Source of the DNA: JAZBPO01 sp963691775
GTDB lineage: Bacteria; Pseudomonadota; Gammaproteobacteria; Pseudomonadales; Azotimanducaceae
Length of the DNA: 64,000 nt
Direction: 5' to 3'
Assembly: GCA_963691775.1 (NCBI GenBank)
Contig: OY829369.1
Coordinates: forward strand, 2,542,001-2,606,000
Below the pieces are notes generated by a model, which searched no databases, was not told the DNA's origin, and saw nothing but the letters and a program-made list of their open reading frames with translations. Both the position numbers and the translations under genes were made by a program. Shown in pieces: positions 1 to 8,259 of this stretch. The number at the start of each line of letters is the position of its first letter. Position 1 is the first letter of the stretch.

Positions 1-1388
1 AGCATTTTGTCGAAACGTGCTTTCTCGACGTTGAGAATCTTGCCCTTCAGAGGAAGGATTGCCTGAGCGCGCCGGTCTCTGCCCTGCTTGGCGCTGCCGC
101 CAGCAGAATCACCCTCTACGAGAAAAAGCTCGGACTTACCCGGGTCTTTCTCCTGGCAGTCCGCCAATTTCCCGGGCAACCCGGCGATGTCGAGCGCGCC
201 CTTCCGGCGCGTCATTTCGCGTGCCTTTCGAGCAGCTTCGCGGGCTCTTGCTGCGTCGATGATCTTCTGCGCGATCATCTTTGCGTCACCCGGATGCTCC
301 TGCAAATAGTCAGCGAAGAGCCGCCCCATTTCCTGCTCTACGGCTGGTTTCACCTCACTGGAGACCAGCTTGTCCTTGGTCTGACTCGAAAACTTGGGAT
401 CCGGGACCTTGACGGACACGACGGCCGTGAGGCCTTCCCTGGCGTCATCCCCTGACGTGGATACCTGCGCCTTCTTGGTCAGGCCTTCTGTCTCGATATA
501 ACTATTGAGCGTTCGGGTGAGTGCGGCCCGAAAGCCCGCAATGTGGGTGCCTCCGTCTCGCTGTGGGATGTTGTTCGTGTAAGGAAAGATGCCTTCCTGA
601 AACCCGTCGTTCCATTGCATGGCAACTTCGACAGAGATGCCATCTTCTCGCTCAGCGGAGAAGTGAAACACCTTGTTCAGCGCCGTCTTGCCTTCGTTCA
701 GAAACTCCACAAACGCGGTTAGGCCACCCTCATAGAAGAAGGTTTCTTCTCGGCCGTCGCGCTCATCTAGAAGATGAATGCGAACGCCAGAATTGAGGAA
801 CGCCAGCTCCCGCAGGCGTTTGGCAAGCGTGTCGTAGTTGAAATTGATGTTGCCGAAAGTCGCTTCTGAGGGTCTGAACCAGCATTCCGTTCCCGTGCCT
901 TCGGTAGTGCCCACTTCCTTCAGGGGTGCGTCCGGCACGCCGTGCCTGTAGACCTGTTGATGAACCTTGCCCTCCCGGCGAATGGTCAGGCGCAGTTCTT
1001 CGGACAGGGCATTTACGACTGAAACACCAACGCCATGAAGACCACCGGAGACCTTGTAGCTGTTGTCATCGAACTTTCCGCCCGCATGGAGCATCGTCAT
1101 GATGACCTCCGCAGCGGACACACCTTCTTCCGGATGAATATCGACCGGGATGCCACGACCATCGTCGCGAACGGTGATGGCTTCGCCGTTGTGGATGACC
1201 ACGTCTACCTGAGAACAGTGCCCGGCAAGTGCTTCGTCTATAGAGTTATCGACAAGCTCTTGGACCATATGGTGCAAGCCGGTGCCGTCATCGGTATCTC
1301 CGATGTACATGCCCGGGCGCTTGCGCACTGCTTCAAGCCCCTTCAGGACCTTGATGCTGCCTGAGTCGTAGCTATTGTCTTCCGACAT
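1..1388 (-). CDS. gyrB: DNA gyrase subunit B (C-terminal part beyond window)
   Basis: The ATPase subunit of DNA gyrase powers negative supercoiling by the GyrA2B2 complex. About 462 N-terminal residues are visible: an ATG start followed by a typical opening with VRKRPGMYIG (GHKL ATPase N-terminus), the transducer region, and the start of the TOPRIM domain with the EGDSAGG motif near residue 423, then PLKGKILNVEKAR. The remaining roughly 340 residues lie outside the window. A strong Shine-Dalgarno (GGAGGACAG, read on the minus strand) precedes the ATG. It lies 18 bp downstream of recF on the same strand and is the last visible member of the dnaA-dnaN-recF-gyrB cluster. The identification is secure; only the end is unknown. 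Confidence 0.97.
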   Translation of the reverse strand, partial: MSEDNSYDSGSIKVLKGLEAVRKRPGMYIGDTDDGTGLHHMVQELVDNSIDEALAGHCSQVDVVIHNGEAITVRDDGRGIPVDIHPEEGVSAAEVIMTMLHAGGKFDDNSYKVSGGLHGVGVSVVNALSEELRLTIRREGKVHQQVYRHGVPDAPLKEVGTTEGTGTECWFRPSEATFGNINFNYDTLAKRLRELAFLNSGVRIHLLDERDGREETFFYEGGLTAFVEFLNEGKTALNKVFHFSAEREDGISVEVAMQWNDGFQEGIFPYTNNIPQRDGGTHIAGFRAALTRTLNSYIETEGLTKKAQVSTSGDDAREGLTAVVSVKVPDPKFSSQTKDKLVSSEVKPAVEQEMGRLFADYLQEHPGDAKMIAQKIIDAARAREAARKAREMTRRKGALDIAGLPGKLADCQEKDPGKSELFLVEGDSAGGSAKQGRDRRAQAILPLKGKILNVEKARFDKM

Positions 1389-1406
1389 TACTGTCCTCCG
1401 GATTCG

Positions 1407-2492
1407 TCAGATCGCACTGACGCAACCCCGTTCCACGTGGAACCTCGTCAGTCTCGAAGCATCTCCAAGTCCGTCGAGCATCAAATCGGCCTGGACCGCG
1501 GTGACCCAAACCTGTCCCTTCATCGCCGTAAGCGCCTTTCCGAGCCTTAGCCTTCGTGCTTCATCGAGCTCAGCGGCGGGATCATCTACGAGATAGATGC
1601 CCGTTTTTTCTGTCGCAAACTCCAGTTGCCGCGCTTGCGCAAGCAGGAGTGCGCAAGCAAGGACTTTTTGCTGCCCCCGGCTGAGCACGTCCGCTGCCTT
1701 TCGGCCTGCAGCAACAAACCTCAAGTCCGCTCGATGGGGCCCTGCTCTTGTGTAACCCGCTTCCCGATCAATACTTCTCGTGCCTTCCAGCACCGCACCA
1801 AGGTCGAGGCCAGTCTCCCAGCCGCGAACGTAATTCACGGACATGTCCTCCGCCCCACCCAGTTCATCCAGTGCGAAAAGCACTTGGGGCATGAGCGCAT
1901 CGACATAGCGCTTGCGCATGTCGTCGATCTTCTCCGCAGCGTCAGCGAGCTGCCGCTCCCAGAGCTCAAACTGCGCCGAAGATGCGCCAGAGCGCAGCAG
2001 GGCGTTACGCTGCTCCAGGCATCTTCGGTACTCGCGCCAGGCTCGAAAGAAGGAAGGTTCCACGTGGAACGTCCCCCAATCGAGATACCGCCGCCGGACC
2101 GAAGGCCCCTCGGTTACGAGCGCCACCGATGCTGGGTCGATCACCTGAACTGGCAAGACCGCTGCCAGCTCTGACGCTGTTCTGACCATTTCTCCGGCAA
2201 CCTTTATCTGGGCAACGCCTGAGCGTTCCCTAGTAATGCCTATGGTCACATGCGCCTGTGGAGACCCGTGTAACGCACCAAACACCGTCAGCGACGAAGC
2301 GCCGTATCTTATCACCGCAGACATGCGGTTGCTTCGGAAGGACCGGCCGGAACCAAGCATGGCAACCGCCTCCAGCAAAGACGTCTTTCCGCTGCCATTG
2401 GGGCCGGTGATTAGGACAACGCCCGGATCAAGTTCCAGGCGAGTAGGTTCAAGATTCCTGAACTGCAGCGTATCGAGCCGACTCAGGAACAA
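1407..2492 (-). CDS. recF: DNA replication and repair protein RecF
   Basis: RecF is an SMC-like ABC ATPase that, with RecO and RecR, helps load RecA at single-strand gaps. The 361-aa protein has the family's normal length. Walker A is GPNGSGKT at residues 30-37; the C-terminal half holds a signature motif (LSRGQQKVL) and Walker B with the D-loop (YLVDDPAAELD). It sits 33 bp downstream of dnaN and 18 bp upstream of gyrB, in the standard gammaproteobacterial order. Its coding sequence contains two perfect parS palindromes, one near residue 142 and one near the C-terminus. Both encode the peptide FHVE, so the DNA has a second role besides coding. Confidence 0.97.
   Translation of the reverse strand: MFLSRLDTLQFRNLEPTRLELDPGVVLITGPNGSGKTSLLEAVAMLGSGRSFRSNRMSAVIRYGASSLTVFGALHGSPQAHVTIGITRERSGVAQIKVAGEMVRTASELAAVLPVQVIDPASVALVTEGPSVRRRYLDWGTFHVEPSFFRAWREYRRCLEQRNALLRSGASSAQFELWERQLADAAEKIDDMRKRYVDALMPQVLFALDELGGAEDMSVNYVRGWETGLDLGAVLEGTRSIDREAGYTRAGPHRADLRFVAAGRKAADVLSRGQQKVLACALLLAQARQLEFATEKTGIYLVDDPAAELDEARRLRLGKALTAMKGQVWVTAVQADLMLDGLGDASRLTRFHVERGCVSAI
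1430..1443. other. parS centromere site A (inside recF 3' end)
   Basis: This is the perfect 14-bp palindrome GTTCCACGTGGAAC. It is the core of the ParB-binding parS site known from Pseudomonas and matches the Bacillus-type consensus TGTTTCACGTGAAACA closely. It lies 42 bp from the gyrB start, encodes the terminal FHVE of RecF, and is about 4 kb from the predicted oriC. parA and parB are present at 17988-19741. It is an expected target for ParB nucleation near the origin. Confidence 0.88.
2057..2070. other. parS centromere site B (inside recF)
   Basis: This is a second copy of the perfect palindrome GTTCCACGTGGAAC, 627 bp from site A. It encodes FHVE in the conserved RecF stretch LDWGTFHVEPSF. 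I scanned other CACGTG-containing positions in the window by eye and found no further full palindrome. Two identical sites in one gene next to oriC support a real ParB-loading cluster. Confidence 0.88.
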
Positions 2493-2525
2493 TGTGGGGG
2501 GGCACTCGCGCGTCCAGCTCCGAGA

Positions 2526-3629
2526 TCAGAGCCGCATGGGCATCACGACATATAGCGAATCGCCGCCTTCAGGCTCTTCGAGCAGAGCCGAGCTATTCGC
2601 ATCGGAAACCGTAATCCTGACCTGATCCGTTTCAATCGCGCCAAGCACATCCAGCAGGTAGCTGACGTTGAATCCTATCTCTAGAGGATCCGCATCGAAC
2701 TGCACCGGCACCAATTCCTCAGCTTCTTCCTGCTCAGGATTGTTTGCCTGGACCGTTAGTGCTTCGCTTTCGAGAGAAATGCGAACGCCCCGGTATTTCT
2801 CGTTGGACAGAATAGCCGTGCGCTGAAAGGCTTCCCGCAGCAGCTGACGATCGCCAATGACCTCGCGCGTGCCTCCCTTAGGCACCACTCGCTCATAGTC
2901 AGGAAACTTCCCGTCTACCAGCTTCGTAGTGAACATGTATGGGCCAATGTCTGCCCTGAGGTGGTTACTGCCCAGGGAAAGTGCCACCGTTTCATCACCC
3001 TCGGACAGAACACGTGACAGCTCCAGAACACCCTTACGCGGGACAATGACCTGCAGACGGCTTTGACCAGATCCAGGTGACAATGTACACATCGCCAAAC
3101 GGTGCCCATCGGTCGCAACAGTACGCACGTGCTCTGCATCTACCTCGAGTAACATGCCGTTCAGAAAGTACCGAACGTCTTGCTGAGCCATAGAGAACGC
3201 GGTCTGGTCAATCAGGTGCCGGAGCTGTTCCTGCGCCAATCCGAGCTCTAGCTCCGCAGCACCCTCATCGATGGAGGGAAACTCGGCCGCAGGAAGGGTC
3301 GCCAGTTGAAACCGGCTACGACCAGACTTGAGCACCGCTCGAGATTCATCGACGGTGAACTCGATGTCCGCCCCTTCAGGAAGCGCTCTCCAGATATCCA
3401 TGAGCTTGCGCGCCGGCACGGTGATCTCGCCATCGGTAGCAGCAGTTGCCGGCAACTGGACCCGTGCGACCAGCTGAACCTCCAGATCTGTCCCCGTCAT
3501 GGAGAGTGTTTCACCCTCCACGGAAAGAAGAAGATTCGACAGCACCGGCAGCGTTTGACGACGCTCAACGACGCCAGCGACAAGCTGCAAAGGGCGCAGC
3601 AGCGCTTCTCGGGAAACGGCGAACTTCAT
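2526..3629 (-). CDS. dnaN: DNA polymerase III subunit beta (sliding clamp)
   Basis: The beta clamp encircles DNA and tethers DNA polymerase III and other partners. The start is set at the ATG giving MKFAVSREALLRPLQ, which lines up with E. coli DnaN and gives 367 aa, the normal size. An in-frame upstream start at 3659 would add ten poorly conserved residues. The three repeated clamp domains are recognisable (for example VTATDGHRLA-like TVATDGHRLAMC, and the NPEQEEAEE segment). The C-terminus reads VVMPMRL, the usual end that includes the client-binding pocket strand. It lies between dnaA and recF on the same strand. Confidence 0.97.
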   Translation of the reverse strand: MKFAVSREALLRPLQLVAGVVERRQTLPVLSNLLLSVEGETLSMTGTDLEVQLVARVQLPATAATDGEITVPARKLMDIWRALPEGADIEFTVDESRAVLKSGRSRFQLATLPAAEFPSIDEGAAELELGLAQEQLRHLIDQTAFSMAQQDVRYFLNGMLLEVDAEHVRTVATDGHRLAMCTLSPGSGQSRLQVIVPRKGVLELSRVLSEGDETVALSLGSNHLRADIGPYMFTTKLVDGKFPDYERVVPKGGTREVIGDRQLLREAFQRTAILSNEKYRGVRISLESEALTVQANNPEQEEAEELVPVQFDADPLEIGFNVSYLLDVLGAIETDQVRITVSDANSSALLEEPEGGDSLYVVMPMRL

Positions 3630-3756
3630 CTGGAGTCTCTCTCGTCTCGTGGTGACCAATCACGACCGCGAAGGGACGGCCTGAACAAGACTGCTCCTAC
3701 GCTTGCGGTAGACGCCCGGCAGTCCCCGGGCGACGCCGTAGTATGCCTCGAAATCC

Positions 3757-5172
3757 TCAGGCGGTGAGCAGCCGCACCAGGTTCTTATAGTCTTCCGCAA
3801 GATCCGCGCTTGAATCGCGAAGTTCTGCGATCTTGCGACAGGCATGAAGCACCGTCGTGTGGTCTCGACCCCCAAAGGCGTCGCCAATCTCGGGCAGAGA
3901 ATGACTGGTCAATTCCTTGGAGAGTGCCATCGCAACCTGCCGCGGACGAGCCACGGTGCGGCTCCGCCTCTTCGACAGCAGGTCGGCAATCTTGATCTTG
4001 TAATAGTCCGCGACCGATCGCTGAATGGCTTCTATACCGACTTGCCGGTCTGCAATAGCCAGCAGATCCCGCAGCGCTGACTTCACTTGATCAACCGACA
4101 GCGCCTTATTAGTGAAGTGTGCGTTTGCTATCGCGCGCTTCAAGGCACCCTCAAGCTCTCTCACATTCGAACGGATGTGCTCCGCTATGAAAAAGGCAAC
4201 TTCCTGCGGCAGCTCAACCTGCTCCACTTCTGCCTTCTTCATGAGGATGGCGACCCGATGTTCGAGCTCCGGCGGTTCTACCGCCACCGTCAGGCCCCAG
4301 ATGAAACGACTTTTCAGGCGCTCCTCCAAGCCTTCGATTTCCTTAGGATACCGGTCGCAGGTCAACACCATCTGGTGCCCACGCTCGAGCAGAGCGTTGA
4401 AGACATGGAAAAACTCTTCTTGAGAGCGCAGCTTGTTTGCAAAGAACTGAATGTCGTCTATGAGCAGGGCGTCTACAGAGCGGTAGTAGCCCATGAAATC
4501 GGACATGGTGCCCTGCTGCAGTGCTTTCACCATGTCTTGAACGAAGCGCTGCGAATGGAGGTAGACAACCGTCGCATTCGGGTTCTGCTGCAGTAGATAG
4601 TTCCCTACTGCTTGCATCAAATGGGTCTTGCCGAGACCGACGCCCCCGTATAGCAGAAGCGGGTTATATGACGTTCCCGCATTCTCAGCCACGCGTAGCG
4701 CCGCTGCCTTCGCCATTTCATTGGACTTTCCTTCCACGAAACTCGTGAAGGTAAAACCCGGATTCAGCTGGTTGTGACCCGCCCGATAGCTCGACGCAGA
4801 ATCCGGCGCAAGCAGGCTCGCCGCCGGGCCGGGACCATCACTGACAGCAATGGTTGCCGGCCGTCCGGGATCCGAGCGTCCGGGGCCAAGGCCTGAAGAT
4901 GTTCTGACTTCCGGGGCCATCGCAGCGATCCTTGCCGCGGTTGTGCCGACGCCCAGCTCTACGCGCTCCGACCCGCTGCGCCCAACGATCTCTGCGATCC
5001 GTTCAAGAAACTGACCTCGAACCTGATCTCGAACGTAGACATTGGGAGCGAGCAAACGGAGCGTGCCACCATCGTCCGTTGCCTGAAGCGGACGAATCCA
5101 GGTGCTGAAATCCTGGTCGGTTAACTCTCCCTGAAGATGAGCGAGGCACTTCTGCCAAACAACGGATTCCAC
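3757..5172 (-). CDS. dnaA: Chromosomal replication initiator protein DnaA
   Basis: DnaA binds DnaA boxes at oriC, melts the origin and recruits the helicase. With the GTG start used here the protein has 471 aa and opens MESVVWQKCLAHLQ, matching the domain I start of E. coli DnaA (LWQQCLARLQDEL). An upstream ATG at 5199 would add nine residues (VLVGGLGA) with a weaker ribosome site, so it is the alternative. Domain II is Pro/Gly/Ser rich. The AAA+ domain has Walker A GGVGLGKT near residues 176-183 and Walker B LLIDDIQFF. The C-terminal domain IV has the DnaA-box-reading signature DHTTVLHACRKI. A DnaA-box-like TGTGGGTAG next to a TAGAAT hexamer upstream (5263-5274, minus strand) suggests autoregulation. 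Confidence 0.97.
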   Translation of the reverse strand: MESVVWQKCLAHLQGELTDQDFSTWIRPLQATDDGGTLRLLAPNVYVRDQVRGQFLERIAEIVGRSGSERVELGVGTTAARIAAMAPEVRTSSGLGPGRSDPGRPATIAVSDGPGPAASLLAPDSASSYRAGHNQLNPGFTFTSFVEGKSNEMAKAAALRVAENAGTSYNPLLLYGGVGLGKTHLMQAVGNYLLQQNPNATVVYLHSQRFVQDMVKALQQGTMSDFMGYYRSVDALLIDDIQFFANKLRSQEEFFHVFNALLERGHQMVLTCDRYPKEIEGLEERLKSRFIWGLTVAVEPPELEHRVAILMKKAEVEQVELPQEVAFFIAEHIRSNVRELEGALKRAIANAHFTNKALSVDQVKSALRDLLAIADRQVGIEAIQRSVADYYKIKIADLLSKRRSRTVARPRQVAMALSKELTSHSLPEIGDAFGGRDHTTVLHACRKIAELRDSSADLAEDYKNLVRLLTA

Positions 5173-5199
5173 TGCGCCAAGGCCCCCCACGAGCACCAT

Positions 5200-5693
5200 G
5201 TTCTTGTTATCGGAGCGTCCGGTTCCGGCCGGACGCGCTATGCACTTCCGAACCGAGCGCAGATTCTACCCACAGCCAACACCATGCTGCCATGACGCTA
5301 TCAACGTTCTGACGTTCCCTAAACTCTAAAAAAACTCGAAATTTCATAGGTTTACATTCTCTCATAGAGCATAATGAAGCTGCTGGAGCAGACCCGCTTG
5401 TGCACAACTAGCGAATAAGCCTGGGGATGTCCTGTGGATAACTCTCACGTGCGAGATCGCTGTGAATGGCTGTGGACAAATACCTACTTCAATCCACGTG
5501 CTCTCCCACACCTGTCCCCCCACGTCTCAGAGTTTTTATGACCTGAAAAAATCATATTTATCAGTCCTCTACATGAGTTTTCCACAGAAGGACAGGACCC
5601 TAACAAGGCATTTCAATCAACAAGCTCTCTTCAGAAAGAAAACCATTGAAGCGCTTACGCAGTGGGGAGAGCGCTTTCCCTGGCCGAAGTTCG
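5200..5693. other. Predicted chromosomal origin of replication (oriC)
   Basis: This 494-bp stretch between dnaA and the rpmH promoter has no convincing gene. It carries DnaA boxes: a perfect TTATCCACA (read on the minus strand) at 5433-5441, TTGTCCACA (minus) at 5471-5479, TTTTCCACA (plus) at 5578-5586, TTGTGCACA at 5398-5406, and a weaker CCATTCACA (minus) at 5461-5469. Two AT-rich blocks at about 5321-5378 and 5531-5563 are candidate unwinding elements, in contrast to the GC-rich surroundings. Position between dnaA and rpmH is the standard origin location in Pseudomonas-like gammaproteobacteria. The exact borders are my estimate. Confidence 0.82.
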
Positions 5694-5722
5694 TTGACTC
5701 GTTCTGAGGGCGTCCTTAGAAT
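5694..5722 (+). promoter_or_regulatory. Sigma-70 type promoter for rpmH-rnpA
   Basis: TTGACT (5694-5699) and TAGAAT (5717-5722) are separated by exactly 17 bp and point towards rpmH. Each hexamer differs from consensus at one position. Transcription would begin near 5729, at the edge of a run of eight T residues (5731-5738) and just before a perfect hairpin. Confidence 0.72.
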
Positions 5723-5738
5723 CGCGCCTCTTTTTTTT

Positions 5739-5764
5739 CGCGGTCCCAAGCTAGACGGACCGCG
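5739..5764 (+). repeat. Perfect 8-bp hairpin in rpmH 5' leader
   Basis: CGCGGTCC (5739-5746) pairs with GGACCGCG (5757-5764) around a 10-nt loop. It lies immediately after a T8 tract near the predicted transcription start and 17 nt before the rpmH ATG. The T run is on the wrong side for a plus-strand terminator, so a 5'-leader role is more likely. Confidence 0.6.
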
Positions 5765-5781
5765 CCTAGGCAGTCGAATCA

Positions 5782-5916
5782 ATGAAGCGCACCTTTCAAC
5801 CCAGTGTTCTCAAGCGCAAGCGCACGCATGGCTTTCGTGCGCGTATGGCGACGCGAAACGGCCGGAAAGTTCTAGCACGCCGTCGTGCTCGAGGACGCAA
5901 GGTCCTCGCTGGCTGA
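5782..5916 (+). CDS. rpmH: 50S ribosomal protein L34
   Basis: This 44-aa basic protein of the large ribosomal subunit reads MKRTFQPSVLKRKRTHGFRA and ends GRKVLAG. Length and sequence are typical for bacterial L34. The gene is followed after 7 bp by rnpA, the usual pairing, and is preceded by a strong promoter at 5694-5722. The Shine-Dalgarno is weak (an AGGCAG some 12 nt upstream of the ATG). Confidence 0.97.
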   Translation: MKRTFQPSVLKRKRTHGFRARMATRNGRKVLARRRARGRKVLAG

Positions 5917-5923
5917 GTAGGCT

Positions 5924-6313
5924 TTGACCCTGACGGGCCCGGTGTCAACGGGTCCAGCTTCGCTTGGGGCCGAACGCAGGCTACCGGACAAGGCTGCTTT
6001 CGACCGCGTGTTCGAAGCACCGGACCTGCGCCTCAGACGTCACCCCTTCAGTTTGCTCGCTCGACATAACGCGACCGGCCCCGCCCGGCTGGGCCTGATC
6101 GTTGGGAAGCGCCATGCGCGTCGCGCTGTCGATCGAAACCGCCTCAGACGCATTGTGCGCGAGCATTTTCGCGTAGCATTAATCACTCGCTGCGACATCA
6201 TCGTGCTTGCCCGTCCCGGGGCGGCAAACGTTGACGCCTTCGATCTTCATGCCGCGGCCCGTTGGCTCTTCGCTCAAACGTCGCAAAGGATAGCGGAAGC
6301 ACCGCCATGCTGA
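5924..6313 (+). CDS. rnpA: Ribonuclease P protein component
   Basis: This protein subunit of RNase P assists the catalytic RNA in 5' maturation of tRNA precursors. The 129-aa product is basic and contains the family signature RRAVDRNRLRRIVREHFR. The start is a TTG 7 bp after rpmH; an in-frame GTG at 5942 would give 123 aa and fits the family equally well, so the N-terminus is uncertain. Its last codons overlap the yidD start by 7 bp, which indicates translational coupling in an rpmH-rnpA-yidD-yidC transcript. Confidence 0.93.
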   Translation: MTLTGPVSTGPASLGAERRLPDKAAFDRVFEAPDLRLRRHPFSLLARHNATGPARLGLIVGKRHARRAVDRNRLRRIVREHFRVALITRCDIIVLARPGAANVDAFDLHAAARWLFAQTSQRIAEAPPC

Positions 6314-6540
6314 AGCAAGCGCTTCTACTGCTGATTCGGGCATACCAGATCGCTGTCTCGCCGTTTCTTGGACCGCATTGCCGCTTCCACCCGACGTGTA
6401 GTGAGTACGCGATGCAGGCAATCGACAATCACGGACCGCTACGCGGTTCCTGGTTGGCTTTTCGAAGGGTGATGCGCTGCCACCCGTTTCATCCAGGGGG
6501 CTGCGATCCCGTCCCCCAACGCCCGGAGCACGGCGCATGA
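6307..6540 (+). CDS. yidD: Membrane protein insertion efficiency factor YidD
   Basis: This is a small membrane-associated protein thought to aid YidC-dependent insertion. The 77-aa product opens MLKQALLLLIRAYQ and carries the signature FLGPHCRFHPTCSEYA, with its conserved cysteines, and then MRCHPFHPGGCDPVP. The ATG at 6307 matches the family start; the open frame extends upstream to 6262 inside rnpA but those residues are not conserved. It overlaps rnpA by 7 bp and yidC by the ATGA-type overlap at 6537-6540. Confidence 0.95.
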   Translation: MLKQALLLLIRAYQIAVSPFLGPHCRFHPTCSEYAMQAIDNHGPLRGSWLAFRRVMRCHPFHPGGCDPVPQRPEHGA

Positions 6541-8249
6541 GCCCGAATGAAGTTACGCGCTACGTCCTTCTCGGTGGTCTGATGGTCGTCGGATATCTGC
6601 TTGTGCTGGCTTGGAATGAAGACTTTGGAAGTGGAACGCGCCCCATAAGTGCGGTGACGGCCGCGGCCGATCCGATTTTGGACCTCCCGCAGGAGGTCCC
6701 CTCAGCGCCCTCAGCGCCGAAGCTCGAGTCCAATTCAGATGTTCCTGAGATGTCCCCCGAACCAGCAGCTGCAGTAGAGGCCGCGCTGCCTTCCGCGTCG
6801 GAAGGTCTTGTTCGAGTCAAAACCGACACTCTGAACCTCTGGATCGATCGGCGAGGCGGGGACATTGTCAAAGTGACCCTCCCGACCTACCCCGTCAGCC
6901 TTGGCGCGCCGGACGTTCCGTTCACCCTGCTCGACCGCACGATCGGGTTCACTTATGTGGCTCAATCCGGTCTCGCGGGGCCCGACGGCCCCGATGCGCG
7001 ACCGGAAGGCCGACCGCTGTTCAGCACAGAGTTTGATGAATTCGCCCTCGCAGAAGGTGCGAACACACTAGAAGTTCCGATGTCGTACACAGATTCATCG
7101 GGTGTGCGTTGGACGAAGCGTTTCACCTTCGAACGCGCTGCCTATTCAGTGGCAGTGGACTACGAGATCGACAACGGCGGCGCGAAAGAACTCGCGGTCA
7201 ATGCCTATGCGCAAATCAAACGCAGTGCGGGTGATCCGCCGGGATCGGAAACCCCTGGGATGGGACCGCGTCCGTATGTTGGCGCAGCGTTCACGTCCGA
7301 AGATGACCGCTATCAGAAAATCGACTTCGACGATCTGGATGATGAGCGTTTCCAGCTGCGCACGAGTGGCGGCTGGGTGGCCATGCTTCAGCACTATTTC
7401 CTGACGGCTTGGATTCCCGGCGAGACGGGCGAATACCTTTATCAGGGTAGAGCGCGTACCGACGGTACCTATCTCGTGGAGTTCGTAGGGCCGGCCACGC
7501 GCATCGCACCGGGCGCGTCAGCCACCATCGGCGCTACGTTCTATGCGGGGCCAAAGATCCAGGATACCCTGGCTGACTTAGCACCCTATCTTAATCTCAC
7601 AGTTGACTACGGCCTTCTCTGGTGGATCGCCGCACCACTGTTCACGCTCCTCGACACCATTCATAGCTTGGTTGGTAACTGGGGTGGCGCGATCATCCTC
7701 CTTACGCTCGTCGTCAAGCTGGTGCTCTACCCGCTTTCGGCTGCGGGTTATCGCTCTATGGCGAACATGCGCAAGGTTGCCCCAGAGATGAAGCGCCTGC
7801 AGGAACGGTTCAGCGATGATCGCGAGCGCCTGTCCAAGGAGATGATGGGCCTATACAAGAAAGAGGGCGTCAATCCACTGGGTGGGTGCTTCCCTTTACT
7901 CCTGCAGATGCCGGTGTTCTTAGCGCTCTATTGGGTGCTTTACGAAGCAGTGGAGCTGAGGCAAGCGCCATTCATGCTGTGGATTCATGACTTGGCGGAT
8001 CTTGATCCCTACTTCGTGCTGCCGCTGTTGATGGGTGCGAGCATGTACTACCAGCAGACGCTCAACCCACCGCCGCCCGATCCGATGCAGGCGAAGGTGC
8101 TGAAATTCATGCCAATCATGTTCACGGCCCTGTTCCTCTTTTTTCCGGCAGGCTTGGTGCTGTACTGGCTCGTCAACAACGTCCTTTCGATGGCGCAGCA
8201 GTGGTACATCACCCGGCAAATAGAAGCGGGCGCAATCAAGAGCGCCTGA
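6537..8249 (+). CDS. yidC: Membrane protein insertase YidC
   Basis: YidC inserts and folds inner-membrane proteins such as ATP synthase subunits, alone or with SecYEG. The 570-aa protein has an N-terminal transmembrane anchor (about residues 8-25), a Pro/Ala/Ser-rich linker, a large periplasmic P1 domain, and the conserved C-terminal insertase core starting around WWIAAPLFTLLDTIH, with further helices containing GGCFPLLLQMPVFLALYW and FPAGLVLYWLVNN. This is the Gram-negative architecture and length. The start overlaps the yidD stop. The gene for MnmE follows after 10 bp. Confidence 0.97.
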   Translation: MSPNEVTRYVLLGGLMVVGYLLVLAWNEDFGSGTRPISAVTAAADPILDLPQEVPSAPSAPKLESNSDVPEMSPEPAAAVEAALPSASEGLVRVKTDTLNLWIDRRGGDIVKVTLPTYPVSLGAPDVPFTLLDRTIGFTYVAQSGLAGPDGPDARPEGRPLFSTEFDEFALAEGANTLEVPMSYTDSSGVRWTKRFTFERAAYSVAVDYEIDNGGAKELAVNAYAQIKRSAGDPPGSETPGMGPRPYVGAAFTSEDDRYQKIDFDDLDDERFQLRTSGGWVAMLQHYFLTAWIPGETGEYLYQGRARTDGTYLVEFVGPATRIAPGASATIGATFYAGPKIQDTLADLAPYLNLTVDYGLLWWIAAPLFTLLDTIHSLVGNWGGAIILLTLVVKLVLYPLSAAGYRSMANMRKVAPEMKRLQERFSDDRERLSKEMMGLYKKEGVNPLGGCFPLLLQMPVFLALYWVLYEAVELRQAPFMLWIHDLADLDPYFVLPLLMGASMYYQQTLNPPPPDPMQAKVLKFMPIMFTALFLFFPAGLVLYWLVNNVLSMAQQWYITRQIEAGAIKSA

Positions 8250-8259
8250 TGCCCGACAC

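Noticed and set aside
3630..3756. Possible gene between dnaN and dnaA
   Set aside because: The open frames here are short extensions of neighbours in other phases; the 127-bp gap is a normal spacer.
5462..5707. 81-aa open frame inside the origin
   Set aside because: It spans DnaA boxes and the AT-rich block, with no ribosome site and low-complexity translation; position fits oriC instead.
6179..6538. Minus-strand open frames over rnpA-yidD
   Set aside because: They are antisense to well-conserved genes with no features of their own.
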